In this document: in pieces, positions 11,495-24,692 of the stretch | Numbering within the stretch: position 1 is the stretch's first letter | How the letters are laid out: each line of letters starts with the position of its first letter | Assembly: GCA_947683425.1 (NCBI GenBank) | Contig: CANTUQ010000050.1 | Span: 12,330,501 to 12,394,500 of the forward strand | DNA from: Excoecaria cochinchinensis | Taxonomy: Eukaryota; Streptophyta; Magnoliopsida; Malpighiales; Euphorbiaceae | DNA: 64,000 bases | Reading direction: 5' to 3' | Made by a program: the position numbers and the translations under genes | Notes under the pieces: model-generated | The model's database searches: none | What the model saw: only the letters and a program-made list of their open reading frames with translations | What the model was told of the DNA's origin: nothing

Positions 11495-14400
11495 CTACTG
11501 AAACACCTTCCGTAATCTATCTGCTGAGAGGGCAGCTCTTTTGTTATTTGGCTCAAGCACAAGGGCATACTGGAAATCTGCAAGCCAATGAATATCATTG
11601 GTAATATGATTTCAAGAAATAAGATAACATATGAGTATAATTAGTGAACTCTTTTACGGAGTAACAGGAGGGGTCAGAGAAAAGGAAAGAGGAATAAATA
11701 GGAAACATCCTATTTTTCTCTGCTTTCCTTTGTATTGGATGAAAAAGTAAGGGACGGGGAACGAGAAGGGAACTTCCTCATGTTTGGGAACTCAAAACAC
11801 TTTCAGTAAATGAAAAATTAATGCATTTGACATTCATCTGGTAGCAGCAGGTGAACTGAAGAACAATTTTATAGTGACGTTATAATTCTGCAGTAAGAAA
11901 TAAAACTTCATTTTTCTATTTGAAGAATCCTAGTCCATTTTTCTATTTCAAGAATCCTAGTCTATGAGTAATCCAGTTCAGTAAGCATTCTCCCCATGTC
12001 CATTTTGACAGCCCACACCCAAAACAGCCAACATAAATGAAGTGATAGGAAACAAGGGTAAATCTATTTTACAAGCAGAAAATACACAATAATAAGCAGT
12101 AGTAACTCACCTTCGATTGCCTCCTTATAATAACCAAGCATCTCTCTTGCTGTGCCTCTTCTTAAATAGGCTTTTACGTTCTGGAACAAAGTGAAAGTAA
12201 GAGATGATGTCAGAGACTCCGAATCAGACAAGAAATCCGAGATACCAGTAACAAGAAGGCACATAGCCATAAAGTACTTATTATGCACAATGATGGCCAT
12301 TACTTGACTTTATAATTCCAGATTTTTATTTTATATAAAAAAAAAATGAATTATGATGCTCAATCGGACTTCAGGAATGTTATGCCAAGTGAAAAAGAAA
12401 GAACCAATATGATCAAGTCACCTTAACAGTTAAATGGAAAATAAGATATCAAGAAGCTTGAGCCACTAGTATCAAGTGAAAGCATAAGCATTAAGGTTCA
12501 GCTTGAAATCACCTTCTTATCAAGGTTTATAGCTTGGGTAGAATCAGCTTCAGCTTGAAGGAAACTGCAAGTTTAAAAAGCAAAGCATTAAGCATTTATG
12601 AGATGTATTAACTGATGAGATGCTCTTCAAGAATACAAGTAGTACCTCCCCAGCTCAAGATATGCTGCAGCTCTGTTACTGTAATACGTTGCATTTTTGC
12701 CATTCAGTTTGATAGCTTCAGTGTAATAGCCAATTGCCTTCTGCCATTGTGTATTTTTGAACGCATGGTTTCCCTGAACAAGCACTCATCCAAATAAATT
12801 CCAGAAGGCTCGAAATTTCAGCATCCTTCACAAGTACATTGTAATGTATAGTTTACCTTTTCTTTAGAAATCTCAGCAGATCTTTCCTGACTGTCAGTAT
12901 TAGGAGATAATTTAGACTTTGAAAAGATCTCTGCCTGCTCCTGTAGAGATGCATACATAATCTGCACTGTATCCAGTAAAAAACGATCTGCCCCATGCCT
13001 GGCTATGAAGGAGACTGAGACTGGACATTTATCATAGATTCCAAGTGGGATAGTGACCTGAAGCAATAAAAATTGAACACACAAACCCTTTGTTTATTTC
13101 AACATAGGTTATCCAAGATACAGGAAAAACTATATTCTCTTTGTGCAAAGCTGAGGATCTGAACAAGAGAGCTGATCACCTGACAGCATCCTGATAGGGT
13201 TGCAATACTCAATAAGCTAAATGAACGAATCTTGTAGTCCTCCGATAGCATCTCCTTACCACCAAGTTTTGGAGGAAGATAAGCAGTTGTAGGGCTCACC
13301 AGAATTCCATCATCCTGAACCAAAAAATAAAATCAACATGTATTCAACATGCATAATTATTAGGCCAGCTCTGGATAAACAACATATGCTAACAACAGTA
13401 CGATGTATTAGAATATGGAAATATATAGTTTGGATGCTGCATAATCAAATTTCTTCACACAATTTTAAATTACATAATATTGTTCTAAAATAAAAGAAAT
13501 TATCACAAATTATAATTAACAATAAATGACTACAATTACATATATCTATCTCAATAGAAAAAATGAAGTAATTTTGACAGATAACGTGTTAGTAAGTTTA
13601 ATACAGGGCAATTTTTAAAACCTTTAAAAGTAGAAAAATGAAAGTATAATAAAAATATTTCTAAATGTGTTAAAAACACTACAATCTAAAAGATACAACC
13701 AAATCATTTGGGTTAGTGGAAGGTGGCAATTGACAGACAAGCAGGAGTTTTTAAGGGTGACGTGGTAGCTAGTAAGAGGGTTATCCACTGTGCCATCTAT
13801 AGCCTATCCGGCTGAATCACTTAACCCATGCTTGAATGAGTTGTATACACAGTCTCCAAGAAGATGCATGCAAGTTTGACAGGGATTTATCAAAAAGGCA
13901 TATGAAGTGCAGATTGGAATTTCCTAGTCCAATTTACAAGTCTAGTCAGGGCCCAAAACCATTGTAAAATGCAACTCCTTCACTCATTCTTTTCTGCTAA
14001 TTGCTTTTTAAATCCCCCGTCTCTTCCTTTTTCCACTGTCTTCAAATTTCAGAAAAAAGAAGCCTAGTTCTTTTGAAGACTCTAAATATTCACTTTTGTC
14101 TTGTAGTTGTATTAAATGCTAAATAAATTAAGCTGACATGGGCAATAAACTTTGAGCAAATAATAGTTCCAAATACATCAACTCAACATTAAAATAATAG
14201 TCCACTCTAACAAAAGAACCAAGTCATACATTCATTGCTATCAATAAATTATCAGAAGGTAATAAAACAATGTCCAGGGCTTGCTACCAAGCATTACCTT
14301 TAAAAGTGAATTAACTGCAGCACGCATCTCATTTCTGATGGATTTATAGATTTCAATCTCAGACGCTGGTATCTCCGGGATTTCATTTATTTGTGCAGAG

Positions 14401-17400
14401 ATGTTATGATCGAGGTTAGGCTTCTCAACATTAATCCATTCAGCGTGATTGCATCTGAATTCATATCTGTCAAGATCAACACAAACAAATTATTAAGAGA
14501 AAGAAGAATGGCATCAAGCTGAAAGAGATAAAATGCTATATCATGAAAACAAAAGGCAGAATAAAGCCATCATATTTTGGAATAAATTCCAAGATTAGTA
14601 CTTTGTCCCTGACATTTTCCCAAAAGGATTACTTGGCATAGCCAGAAAAAAGGGAAAACAATTATTTGGTTAGCCAATTTCCAACGTAGCTTTAAACAAT
14701 ACAAGTAGATCTGACTTCTGAATCTGAAAGCCACTAAAGCAACTGTGGTGCAGCAATTTGATTTGTATGTAATCTTACTTGAAGTATTACAAGTGGAAGA
14801 TTTTAAATGGCTGGACTCCCTCATTAATCCATGAGGATATTTATAGAGTACTTCAGCATCTCATCAAAATTTCTGAAAAAACAGTCTCACAGTATCCAGC
14901 TGTAAGCCAAAAGTTCGAGCCTATGAATTTTAACTAGACATTAGTCCAAAACTAGAAATACTCAGCTACCTAAATCGCTTTCAATTAGCCATACAAAATT
15001 GTGTTGCACCAATCCAATCAACATTACTTTAAAAACTCCCCCTCTTAGAACTCAAGCTCTCAGCTTCCCACAGAAGATCGTGCAAAGACTTGCGCTGTAT
15101 AGAGAACTCACCCACTGTGGATGCCATTCTTACTTCCAATAGATGCAATCATTTTTTTATTTAGTCCATTCTATTGCCCCTTTTAAGTCCATCTGAACAT
15201 AATTTTCGTCGTGTAACATTCACAGGCATGGCTTTCACATAACTATGTCCATGCTTCTGTGCGATAAGTATGACCCTAAGCGCATAGAAAAACCTATGAT
15301 TGCATGACCGTACTTTTGTTTTCTAGGTAATAATGTCCTTAGAAACTGGATTTTATAAATGAAGCCTACAGATTCTACCGGTGAAGTATTTATTTTTATT
15401 AACTCACCAGAAAAATTTCATATGTTTCGAATGAAAAAATGCGTTCCTTGCAATGCTACAAGCAAACTTGAGAAACAAGGAGATAGCCACATTTTCATCC
15501 TAACGTACGCCCGTAAAGAACAAAGAGAAAGAGGACAAAAAAAAACAATACCCTCCTAAAAATATGGCCTCAAATACGAGCAGAGGTAAATAAAAGCAAC
15601 AGTACCATCAAACAAAAATTACTCTAAAAATTCTCTTCTAAGCTTTTGCAAGCCATAGTTTCCTATAAAACAGGATTCAGAAATGAAACAAGAAAGCTCA
15701 CCTGTACAGAAGCTGCATGATATTCGCAAACAAACTTAATGAAGAAGTTCTGACTTTGCCATTCGTTTTCTTGTCATAGAACTGTTTCAAGCTAGGAACT
15801 TTGGAAAGGAAAATATCCTCCATAAGTTCATGCCTTAACGCTTGTCCTGAGCAAATTTCATAAAGCATAATTCAGCGAAGCTGCATATTAAAAGGAAAGT
15901 TTGTACATAGGAAAATAAACAACTAAACACAAAAACTTGTGCCTGAAGCATTCAAGAGCAGGACATACTTCCAAAAATCTTCTCAGTGGATTTAATCACA
16001 ACCTGAGCAACCCTATCAACGGGGATCTTTAGTAGCTGAAAACAATCATCTGCAATTATAATTTGCCTAGGGTTACGTTGAACTCCAAATGGCAGTTGAA
16101 AGAGTAAATGTGCAACTCGACGCATAACATTTGGATCTTTAGCAAACAATCCTGCAATAATAATTCAAGGGGATGTCATCACTTCTACATATAGACAGTG
16201 ACAACTGAATAGCATAATGCAACGTTCTAAAGTATCCAAGTTGAGCAATGGAAAAAGGACATACAATCTGCAACGACAATATCCATATGCAAGTAATTGA
16301 CCTCACAGAAAATCATATAGACGATCCATTTAGATGAACTACTGCATATGTTTATTCTTACTCCAAACCCAATTTAACATAATATAGAAGGGTGGGCACA
16401 AGTAAAGCATTTTAGGGAAGATAATCATGCAGGCATGGGAAACTGTCTTCTGACCTATAGAAACCCACACAAGGGCACAACCACTAATAGCAACATCCAG
16501 TTTTAGTTTGAATTTCAATTCATACAAATTAGAAACACTTTAAATTTCTTTCAAGGAATAATAGTATTAGATATCATTAAAAGGGAAAAAAAAAAGAACA
16601 GCACAAGGACAATCAATACTGCTATCTATTATAGCATCAAACAAAATCCAAAACTAGAGTTCCATGATTCCTGACATTCATTTTGGCAGTCAAATAGTTG
16701 CACTTCAAGGTATGTTACATTTACAAACAGTATCCATACATACCAACAGTGTCAAGACTTGCTGAAAGGTGTAAAATTCCCGTGTGGGGAATTATTCCAT
16801 ATGATGGTCGAAATCCTATAATGCCACAAAATGCAGCAGGTACCCTTACACCACCAATAGTATCAACACCTGCAAAAAAATATTCATAAGAAATGCACGT
16901 TTAAAATTACTGTGCAGAAGCTCAAACTATAACAGATCAATAGCATTAACTGATAAATCAAAACAAGAATTGGTCTTGAGTCTTGAGGAGTAACTTTTAA
17001 ACTATTTAAGAGCTAATAAGATGCTTACCTAAAGAGAAGTCAACTAGATTGGCAGCTACAGCAACAGCAGCTCCACTGGAGGATCCACCTGGTACACGTG
17101 CAGGCACTGCAGGATTGGTGGGTGTACCATAATGCTTATTTTCTCCACTGATACTGAAAATAAAGCATTTGCAGAACAGCTAAATCCAGTAAATAAAAGA
17201 AGACAAAGAAATGGCCTCATATTTGGTATCAGTAAAGCCACAAATTTCACCAGGCAGTGCAAGACAGGAAGTTAAGCAGTTACTTCTGTTTATAAAGATC
17301 TATGAGAAAATTTCCTAAAGCATGATAGAAAAGTTAATTAATCACTCCACAATTAAAGACCACTTGGCTTTAATGTGTTTGTATCTACTATTAATACTCT

Positions 17401-18444
17401 TATATAGCAATGTTGATAACCACACACCTAAAGGCCAATTCATCCACAACAGTCTTCCCAATGCAAGTGGCACCTCCTTCAACAAGAGTTGAAACCACAG
17501 AAGATGTCTGTGAAGCTGCATCGTGTGTCCTCAACCAATCTGGATGGCCAAATCCAGTCACATATCCTTCAATGTCAAATCTGTTAACCACATCACAACC
17601 AATTTAGTTGTTTTTAATTATAAAAAAAAAATAACAATCTAGGAGCAGCCAATGAAGGTAATAAAGCCATAGTAGCAAGCAAGTAAAATCTTTACAAGTC
17701 AAACTGAATTCAACAGATTCAAAAAGCTCCATTTCTACTGACTCTCTATTTGATGCTTGTAACAAACACTTTTGCCCGCAGTTCACTTTTGCATAACTAC
17801 GATTAAGGACCACTAGCATCAAAACAAAGAAACAAAAAAAGTCCTACTTCCTAATGTTTCATTAAATTCACAATGCAAACTGAACCACTTTTCTTCAGCT
17901 ATTTCTGTAATTTTACAATTCTCAAACAATTTGGCACATGTCAACTATATAGTACTTCAAAATTCTTACTATTCACAAGAAATAACGAATTTTCTTTTTT
18001 TCTATTTCCACGTTCTCGAAAGAAAGTGCCAGCAAACATATAGTCAAAGAAACCAAACCCACAACTCCCGAAGCCTTATATTCATTAAAACAATGCAAAA
18101 CACTATGTTCTATTCGTTTCTATTTATTTGATCATAAAACAAACAACCAAAGCAAAAAGATACTAATATAAACGAAAAGGAGCATCTTCATCAACAAAAA
18201 ACTTGACTTTAAGTGCATATATGAGTGGAACAGTGAATTACATATCGGAAACAGCGAAGGTGAGGCCGGTGAGGGGATGAGGAGCTTTAGGAGGAGCGGG
18301 CGGAGGCGGAGGAAGAAGCTGAAGCTTAACGATAAAAGCGCCAAAATCTTCTTTGATAGATTTCTTCAATTTTTTGGTCATTATAAAAATCCCAGCCAGA
18401 CCCAGTCCCAATAGCACACATAGATTAGCAGGATGAGAAGCCAT
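11495..18444 (-). CDS. TOC64: Outer envelope protein 64 / TOC64-type import receptor
   Basis: Thirteen exons on the minus strand join to 590 aa: 18444-18242, 17580-17428, 17153-17029, 16869-16744, 16151-15969, 15846-15702, 14466-14298, 13314-13180, 13057-12857, 12773-12646, 12564-12513, 12180-12111 and 11577-11495. Residues about 7-24 form an N-terminal membrane anchor (NLCVLLGLGLAGIFIM). An amidase-like domain follows (about 55-430), then three TPRs (about 475-590, e.g. KAIGYYTEAIKLNGKNATYY and NVKAYLRRGTAREMLGYYKE). TOC64 docks Hsp90-bound precursors at the chloroplast outer envelope; mitochondrial OM64 is the paralogue. The N-terminus (LTKKLKKS-like MTKKLKKSIKEDFGAF) fits the chloroplast type. 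The amidase active site is lost: the catalytic Lys position reads Ser66 (FAVSD) and the nucleophile position in DTIGGVR is Gly167, in line with the known inactivity of plant Toc64. The GGSSSG loop (141-146) is kept. A GA/TC microsatellite lies just upstream of the start. Confidence 0.95.
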
Positions 18445-18495
18445 GTTTTTCCTCAATTTCTCTCAGTACTGGTGTTAAAACCAGTACAAAACCCT

Positions 18496-18516
18496 AGAGA
18501 GAGAGAGAGAGAGAGA
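18496..18516. repeat. GA microsatellite upstream of TOC64
   Basis: A run of about ten GA units (TC on the gene's strand) lies 50-70 bp upstream of the TOC64 ATG. It is probably in the 5' UTR. Such pyrimidine tracts are common in plant leaders; no function is shown by the sequence. Confidence 0.8.
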
Positions 18517-19858
18517 CAGAGGAAGAGATGAAGAGGAGATATAGATAATAGAGATGAGCGTGGAGTTTTGGAGTTGGGCGGATTTAGAGAGAGTGACTCG
18601 GAAACTTCAGAGGGTTAAGGAAATCTTCATTTTCAGCTATTTAATATTTTGTCCTTTATATTTCTGAATTTTGTAATCTGATCCCTGTAGATATTTTTTA
18701 TTATTTTCTCTTTTATCATTATTTTTTTAATTGTTAATTTTTTAAAGTACGAGCAATATAACGTAAGTGGAACGTGGTAAACTAAATTGAACCGAAATAA
18801 TTAATATTTAAAAATATATTTTATTTTAAATAATATGAATAAATGAATACATGTATATTTTTTATAACATGCATGATATAATTGTATCACATATTAATTT
18901 CCCAACTATGTTTAATCCATATATAACTATATTTACATCTTCAATTAATAAATTGATTATGCTTTTACATTAATTTTATTATTTTGTTCAATACTTATTG
19001 AAAAGAGCAGATTGAAAATATATATTATGGTAATTAATGTTTATTTTTATGACATTGTGCTATCAATTTGTAATAAATTTATAAAAAAAATGTTAAATAA
19101 AAGAAAATACTGATAAAAATCATGAAATAGATGCCTATATAATTTTTTATTATTTTTATTGTGAAACAAGCATGCTACTTGTTGCATAGTGATAAGCATG
19201 CTAACTTTTTCATATATACCTTAAAATTGTTTTTTTCATTGTACTTGTAAAGAAACACTTTGGTGGCATCCTTTTGTGAACCTACCAATACCATGAAGTG
19301 TATCATTTGTGAATTTGCTATAATTATTGAGCATGTTTAAATACATGGAAGATAGCATTTTGTATTGACTAATGGGTTGCTATAAATTATTTTTAAATAC
19401 TTGATAAGAGTGATTTTGTAACCATTTATGTTTATTTGTGAGAATTCAAATTAATTGGTGAAATAATTTAAAGATATTTTATTGTGATTAAAAAAATCAA
19501 TTAAATATTTTAATTTTTTGTACATTATAATACATGCCACACAAAAACAGTTTACTAAATAACAAAAAAAATATTGTATAATTTCTAGCCAATATTTAAA
19601 TATAAGGAGGATGAACCTAACATACTAATATTAATATTTATACAAATTTTTCTTTTTTTTATAATTTTATACAAAATTTGCAAACTATATATAATATATG
19701 TGTATACAATTAAAAAAAAAAACTTTTATGCTATCTCACAATTTGAATGAAAATGAGATATTTTGCGTTTTTTAGTTTGAATTAAATAATATAGCTATAA
19801 ATATTTCTTCAAATATAATATATATATTTACAAAAATTAGAATGATAGATAAATAAGT
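18517..19858. other. AT-rich intergenic DNA between TOC64 and the hAT-like element
   Basis: Very AT-rich DNA without coding frames. The first 100 bp belong to the TOC64 upstream region. I see no termini of mobile elements in this part. Confidence 0.5.
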
Positions 19859-20505
19859 AGGGGTGAGAAAAAAACCAATGAACTCGGTTAACCGAAAAAA
19901 ATTCGAAACCGAATTGATGAACTGGTTAATGGTTAGTAATTTGAAAAAACCGATATTAATGGACTGGTTAATGGTTTTTGACTCATGTGACTGGTTAACC
20001 GAATATAAACCGAATTTTTAGTTAATTTATTAATTTTTTAGTTAATTTATAACAATTTATATAACAATTTATTCTAATTAAAGATGGTAATATATTTTTT
20101 TTTAATTATACTAATTATTTTAAAATTTTTAATTTTTTCTAATTGCCTATTATTAAGTATAAAAATTTATCTAATTAAAAGTGATTATGGACCGGTTAAT
20201 ATATTTACTTATTAAATATTAATTTTTAAAAACAAATTTGCTTATATCCACCAAATATTTCTATTTTAACAACAATAATATTATATTATATTGAAAAAAT
20301 TTTAATTTTTAAGTATTTTTAACATTTTAATTTTATTTATAAATATATTTATAATTATAGTGGTTAACCGAAAAATATTGAGTAATCGATCCGAAAATTC
20401 GAAATCGATTAACTGATTAATCGATAATAATAGACTGATTAATGAACTGAAATTTCAAAAAATCGATTTTAATGGACTGGTTAACCGATCTTCTGACCCA
20501 ATAAA
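19859..20505 (-). mobile_element. Truncated hAT-like non-autonomous element next to mPGES-2
   Basis: The left end TAGGGGTGAG matches the TIR class of the intact element at 44156-44972 (TAAGGGTGAACA / TGTTCACCCCTA). The reverse complement of 20350-20505 also follows that element's first 170 bp (runs such as ccgattaat, ccattaatcagt, ttcggttaacca). The other terminal TIR is missing, so the element is truncated near 20505. It ends about 130 bp before the mPGES-2 start codon and therefore forms part of that gene's upstream region. Confidence 0.7.
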
Positions 20506-20634
20506 CAAGTATAAAAAATGGAACTTAATCAGAATTTTAGTTGAAAGAAAGAAAAACCCAGAGATTGTCAAAAAGCAAACCCATAAACCCTCCCAGCCTT
20601 TCATCACTGCAGATCCGCATCTCCTTCCAAAATC

Positions 20635-23600
20635 ATGAGAAAGGCCTCCTCTGTCCTCTCGCGGACTCTTCCAGCCGCCCACTACGGCGGTTCCGACACC
20701 ACCGTCGTTCACCACCGTCTTGTTCAGGCGGCCCTCTATTGTACTGGCCGCTTCGGCTCTTCTTACAAATCCCAGCATTGGTTCTCTCGGCTCTGCAATT
20801 CCTTCTCCGGCCGAACAGCAGCTCTTGGAGTTTCCGGAGGTCTGCTATCGGCGGTTGCTGCCACGTCACTCTTCGATGAGGCTTATGCGAAGGAGCTGCC
20901 TCCCGCGGAGCTTGTGCCCAAGGATGTTGTTCTTTACCAGTATGAAGCTTGCCCTTTTTGCAATAAAGTTAAAGGTCTATATCTCTCTTATTGTATATAA
21001 TTGGGTGTTGAATTGCTTATCTCTATAGAAGTTTCTTTCTTTTACTGTTTTGAGTGTGGATATGTTTTGGTAAAGTTCGAGCCTTTTCAGTAGTTTGATC
21101 TATTCCTTTAATTGTCTTCTGTGGCATGTGGATTGCAGTGTGGTTCAGTAATTTGATATGTTGAAATTGCTTATTATCTCAGCGGTCCTTGACTACTATG
21201 ACGTACCATACAAAGTAGTAGAAGTCAACCCACTTAGTAAGAAAGAGATCAAGTGGTCCGATTATCGGAAAGTGCCTATACTGATGGTGGATGGTGAACG
21301 GCTGGTCAACTCATCAGGTCATCATTTTCATCATTGTGTGTGTGTGTATTGTCCTTGATTTCTAATCTGAATTCTAAATTTGAATCCCACGTCACCTAAA
21401 AAGAGTAACCACCAATACTAACAATCAGATTCTATAATGCATTTTGAATATGGCATCAATTTCACTTTTTCAAGTTTATTACAACTGAAGATTGAACTAA
21501 CAAATGTTGTGTACACAGATATCATCGATAAGTTGAGCAGCAAGATTGTACCTGAGAAAAAAGTTGATGATGGTGAAGAGGAAAAATGGCGTCGGTATGG
21601 TGCTTTCAACTGTTATTCATTTTGCTTTTTAAGTTTTTGTAAGTTCAATCAAAGCCAAGTTTTTGGAACTGTTCCTAAAAGTTTTTTTTTTTGCCTTTTA
21701 TTAAAATCTAAAAATCCTTCTACAATTGGAGAAGTACCTTTTGGTTGTGAATTTTGATCTTGGTTTTGGTGAGCGGATGCTTTTTTATGAGATTCTTATA
21801 TCGCTGGCATATGGTTAGAGAAAATGATTATCATTCTTCATCCTCCAATTTTCTATCTCTATAAAATTTGGTTATTAATCCTAATTCATTGCCCTATTGT
21901 TATCGCTTTTACATTTTATCTACTATTCTTTATTGAATAGAGTTGGAAAACACGCTTAATATTATTTGAGGGTTCAGTTGGTCTAGAACCTCCTCATGTT
22001 GATTCAAATCCTCCCCTTTTTCAAACTAGTGCTAAATAGTAACCTGAATAATGCTTTAAAGTATAGTAAGCCTGAATCGCAATGACAATTTAATGGTGTA
22101 CTTTTGGTACCAAACCTTAATACCCAATGACAATATAAGGTTAACTGTTTGCATTTATGACGATCTATTTATCATTTCATATAGGGAATTTTTGGGACAA
22201 AAAAAGCATGGACTAGATGTTCTCAAGTGTAAGCGATGTCTCTGTTGTTTGTATACGAGAAACCAAGAATTTCTAATATCTTCATGTTAAAAGATTTTTT
22301 TCTTTTTCTTCAATATGGTGATCTGCTGTGGTCTCTTTCAAGGATGTTCAGAATACCAGGGAGGCCGTTATAATTATTATATGTGTTTGGTTTGTGTTCC
22401 TTTTTTACTTCTCCAGCATGATTTGTTATGAAACCTTATTCTTCTTGTTGTAAAAGATTCCCTCGCCTAATAAAATTTATGTTATAGAACAAGAGGAAGT
22501 AAAGGGAGGGCGATGGCTTGCATAGTTCTCGGCAGATTCTAAATTCTTATGAACAATTGATTCACTATATATTTATAGATGCACAAAAACTTGTGCTAAT
22601 AGTTGCTTGAAGTGCCATGTAGCTGGTACAAATAGCATTACAAAATGTTCCTCAGATTACTGATAATCATAGATCATAATATTGATGCTTCTTTGCTTAT
22701 GTTACACTTCATCAAGCAAGTATTTGCATTATCGGTTACTGTGCCGTACAATTTTTTACCATATTGTGTATGCTTTTCCTATTCTTGGGACTGCAATGCT
22801 AGCTGACTTGATGGATTTATCATGTAGGTGGGTTGATGATCACTTGGTACATGTCCTATCCCCAAACATATATAGGAATACTTCTGAGGCCCTTGAATCC
22901 TTCGACTATATCACAAGCAATGGTAAAATATATTTTACCACATTAAACTGTGGTTTTGCACGGATTGATAATAAAGCTGGAAGAAATAGCATATGCTCGA
23001 TTTGTATATACTTGCTATGCATGTTTTACAGAACAATAATACAGAGATAATGTGCTTGTGCTCCCTAATCATGTCTGCAAAATTTTTACTTGTGAATAAC
23101 AAAGCACATTAGATTAAGATGTGTTGCAAATAGTGCTGTTAATACAGTTACTAAAACCAAACTACATGATACTTTCATTTTCAAATTCTGCTCCTAAAGA
23201 AGATGGTGTGTACTTCTCTGTATGCTAAGGGTCCTTGAGGTCTCAGCTGTTGTTCTGCTCTTGGGCCTACAAAACTACAGTCTTCTTGCTTAGTTTGTTG
23301 CACAATAAACACAAGGATTTTTGCAGCTTGACAATCTTGTGATGAGAGAGAAGAAAGGCAAGGGGAAGATAGCTATAACGGCTATGGACTAGGAAGAGAG
23401 GGAGATTAGAAATTAGGAGAAGCATAGGTGATTGTTATATATTTTATAGATATAGCAAACTAAAGAAGTGCTTAATTCAGTCTTTTTCATTATATCTTTT
23501 TAAATAACAAACCAGTAACCAAATTTGTTAAATCTAATTTGTATATGCTGAATGCTCTGTGTACTATTTCACGGGGACCAATTTTTGGTTGCATTTCATG

Positions 23601-24692
23601 ATCTATCATGAGTATACATTTCAACGAGTTGTTGACCAATGTAAAATTGTGTTGCTCTTTTCTGTTTGCTGTTCCTTTGCATCATATTTTGGGTGATACT
23701 TATATCCTGAATTGATAATCTTGATTCTCTCGTAGGCAATTTTAGCTTCACAGAGAAAATTACAGTGAAATATGCTGGAGCTGCAGCAATGTATTTTGTC
23801 TCCAAGAAGCTGAAGAAGAAATATAACATTACTGATGAACGTGCTGCCCTGTACGAAGCTGCAGAAACATGGGTAGATGCTTTAGACGGCCGAGAGTTTC
23901 TTGGTAAGTGATTTGCAGAATCAAAATTTCAAGCTGATATTTGTGGTATTGAAATTAGACCTTGAATTGGACACATGGCCCCCTGCATTTACATGATTGA
24001 TAAACATGTTATGCAATCATTACATGGTATAGAAGAATAGAGTGGCCACAATTGTGTTGTCTTTCTCGTTGTTGTGAGAACATAGCATGTCTGCACTTAG
24101 GTAAAACACCTTACATTCCTTATTTTGTGACCCTAGATTTATCCTAAGTAGTATTATCAAATCAGATAACTGATCATATTCTTTGACTTTTAGTACTATT
24201 CACATGATATCTGTAAAAATAGGTACGGAGTACTCATTTGTAAAGCTGGATGAAACATTTAGGCCTAAGCTGACGAGGCAGTTATCTGGTCTAGGATTGT
24301 TTGTGATGCTGTATGAGTTCAAAGATGAATGGTATGATAAATCATGTGTTGCTTGTTCAGTTCCGCCTTCTCAGGAAACAAAATTGGGGTGTGGGGCTTA
24401 AATATGACCATTGGGTCAAAAATCTGAAGCTTGTTACTAAAACTTAGATTCACAGCATAAGCCTTGGATGTCCTATGAAAGCTGACCTCTTTTTACTCTG
24501 ATGCTTATTTTCATGGTTTTATTTGCTACAGGGGGATCAAAACCTAATCTGGCAGACCTTGCTGTATTTGGAGTATTAAGACCCATCCGCTATCTACGGT
24601 CAGGTCACGATATGGTGGAGCACACTCGAATCGGGGAATGGTACACAAGAATGGAGAATGCTGTGGGACAATCTTCTAGGATTAAGGCTTAG
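20635..24692 (+). CDS. Prostaglandin E synthase 2-like GST-fold protein
   Basis: Six exons join in frame: 20635-20974, 21183-21317, 21519-21594, 22828-22922, 23736-23903 and 24532-24692, giving 324 aa. A Ser/Arg-rich N-terminus (MRKASSVLSRTLP...) looks like an organelle targeting peptide. A small hydrophobic stretch (LGVSGGLLSAVAATSLF) follows, then a thioredoxin-fold domain with the CPFC motif at residues 106-109 (YEACPFCNKVK) and cis-Pro in RKVPILMV, then an alpha-helical GST C-terminal domain (NLADLAVFGVLRPIR). This order is that of membrane-associated PGE synthase 2. Animal mPGES-2 isomerises PGH2 and binds GSH-haem; plants lack the same prostaglandin pathway, so the substrate here is unknown. 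In-frame ATGs upstream of 20635 are not seen. Calling it a glutaredoxin-like GST would also be fair. Confidence 0.92.

Noticed and set aside
13380..14280. Possible gene inside TOC64 intron 7
   Set aside because: No frame of useful length and no domain; the intron is simply long.
20455..20869. Minus-strand and alternative-frame ORFs of 78-112 codons over the mPGES-2 first exon
   Set aside because: They arise because the GC-rich exon 1 lacks stops in several frames. Only the frame from 20635 continues through all splice junctions to CPFC and the GST domain.
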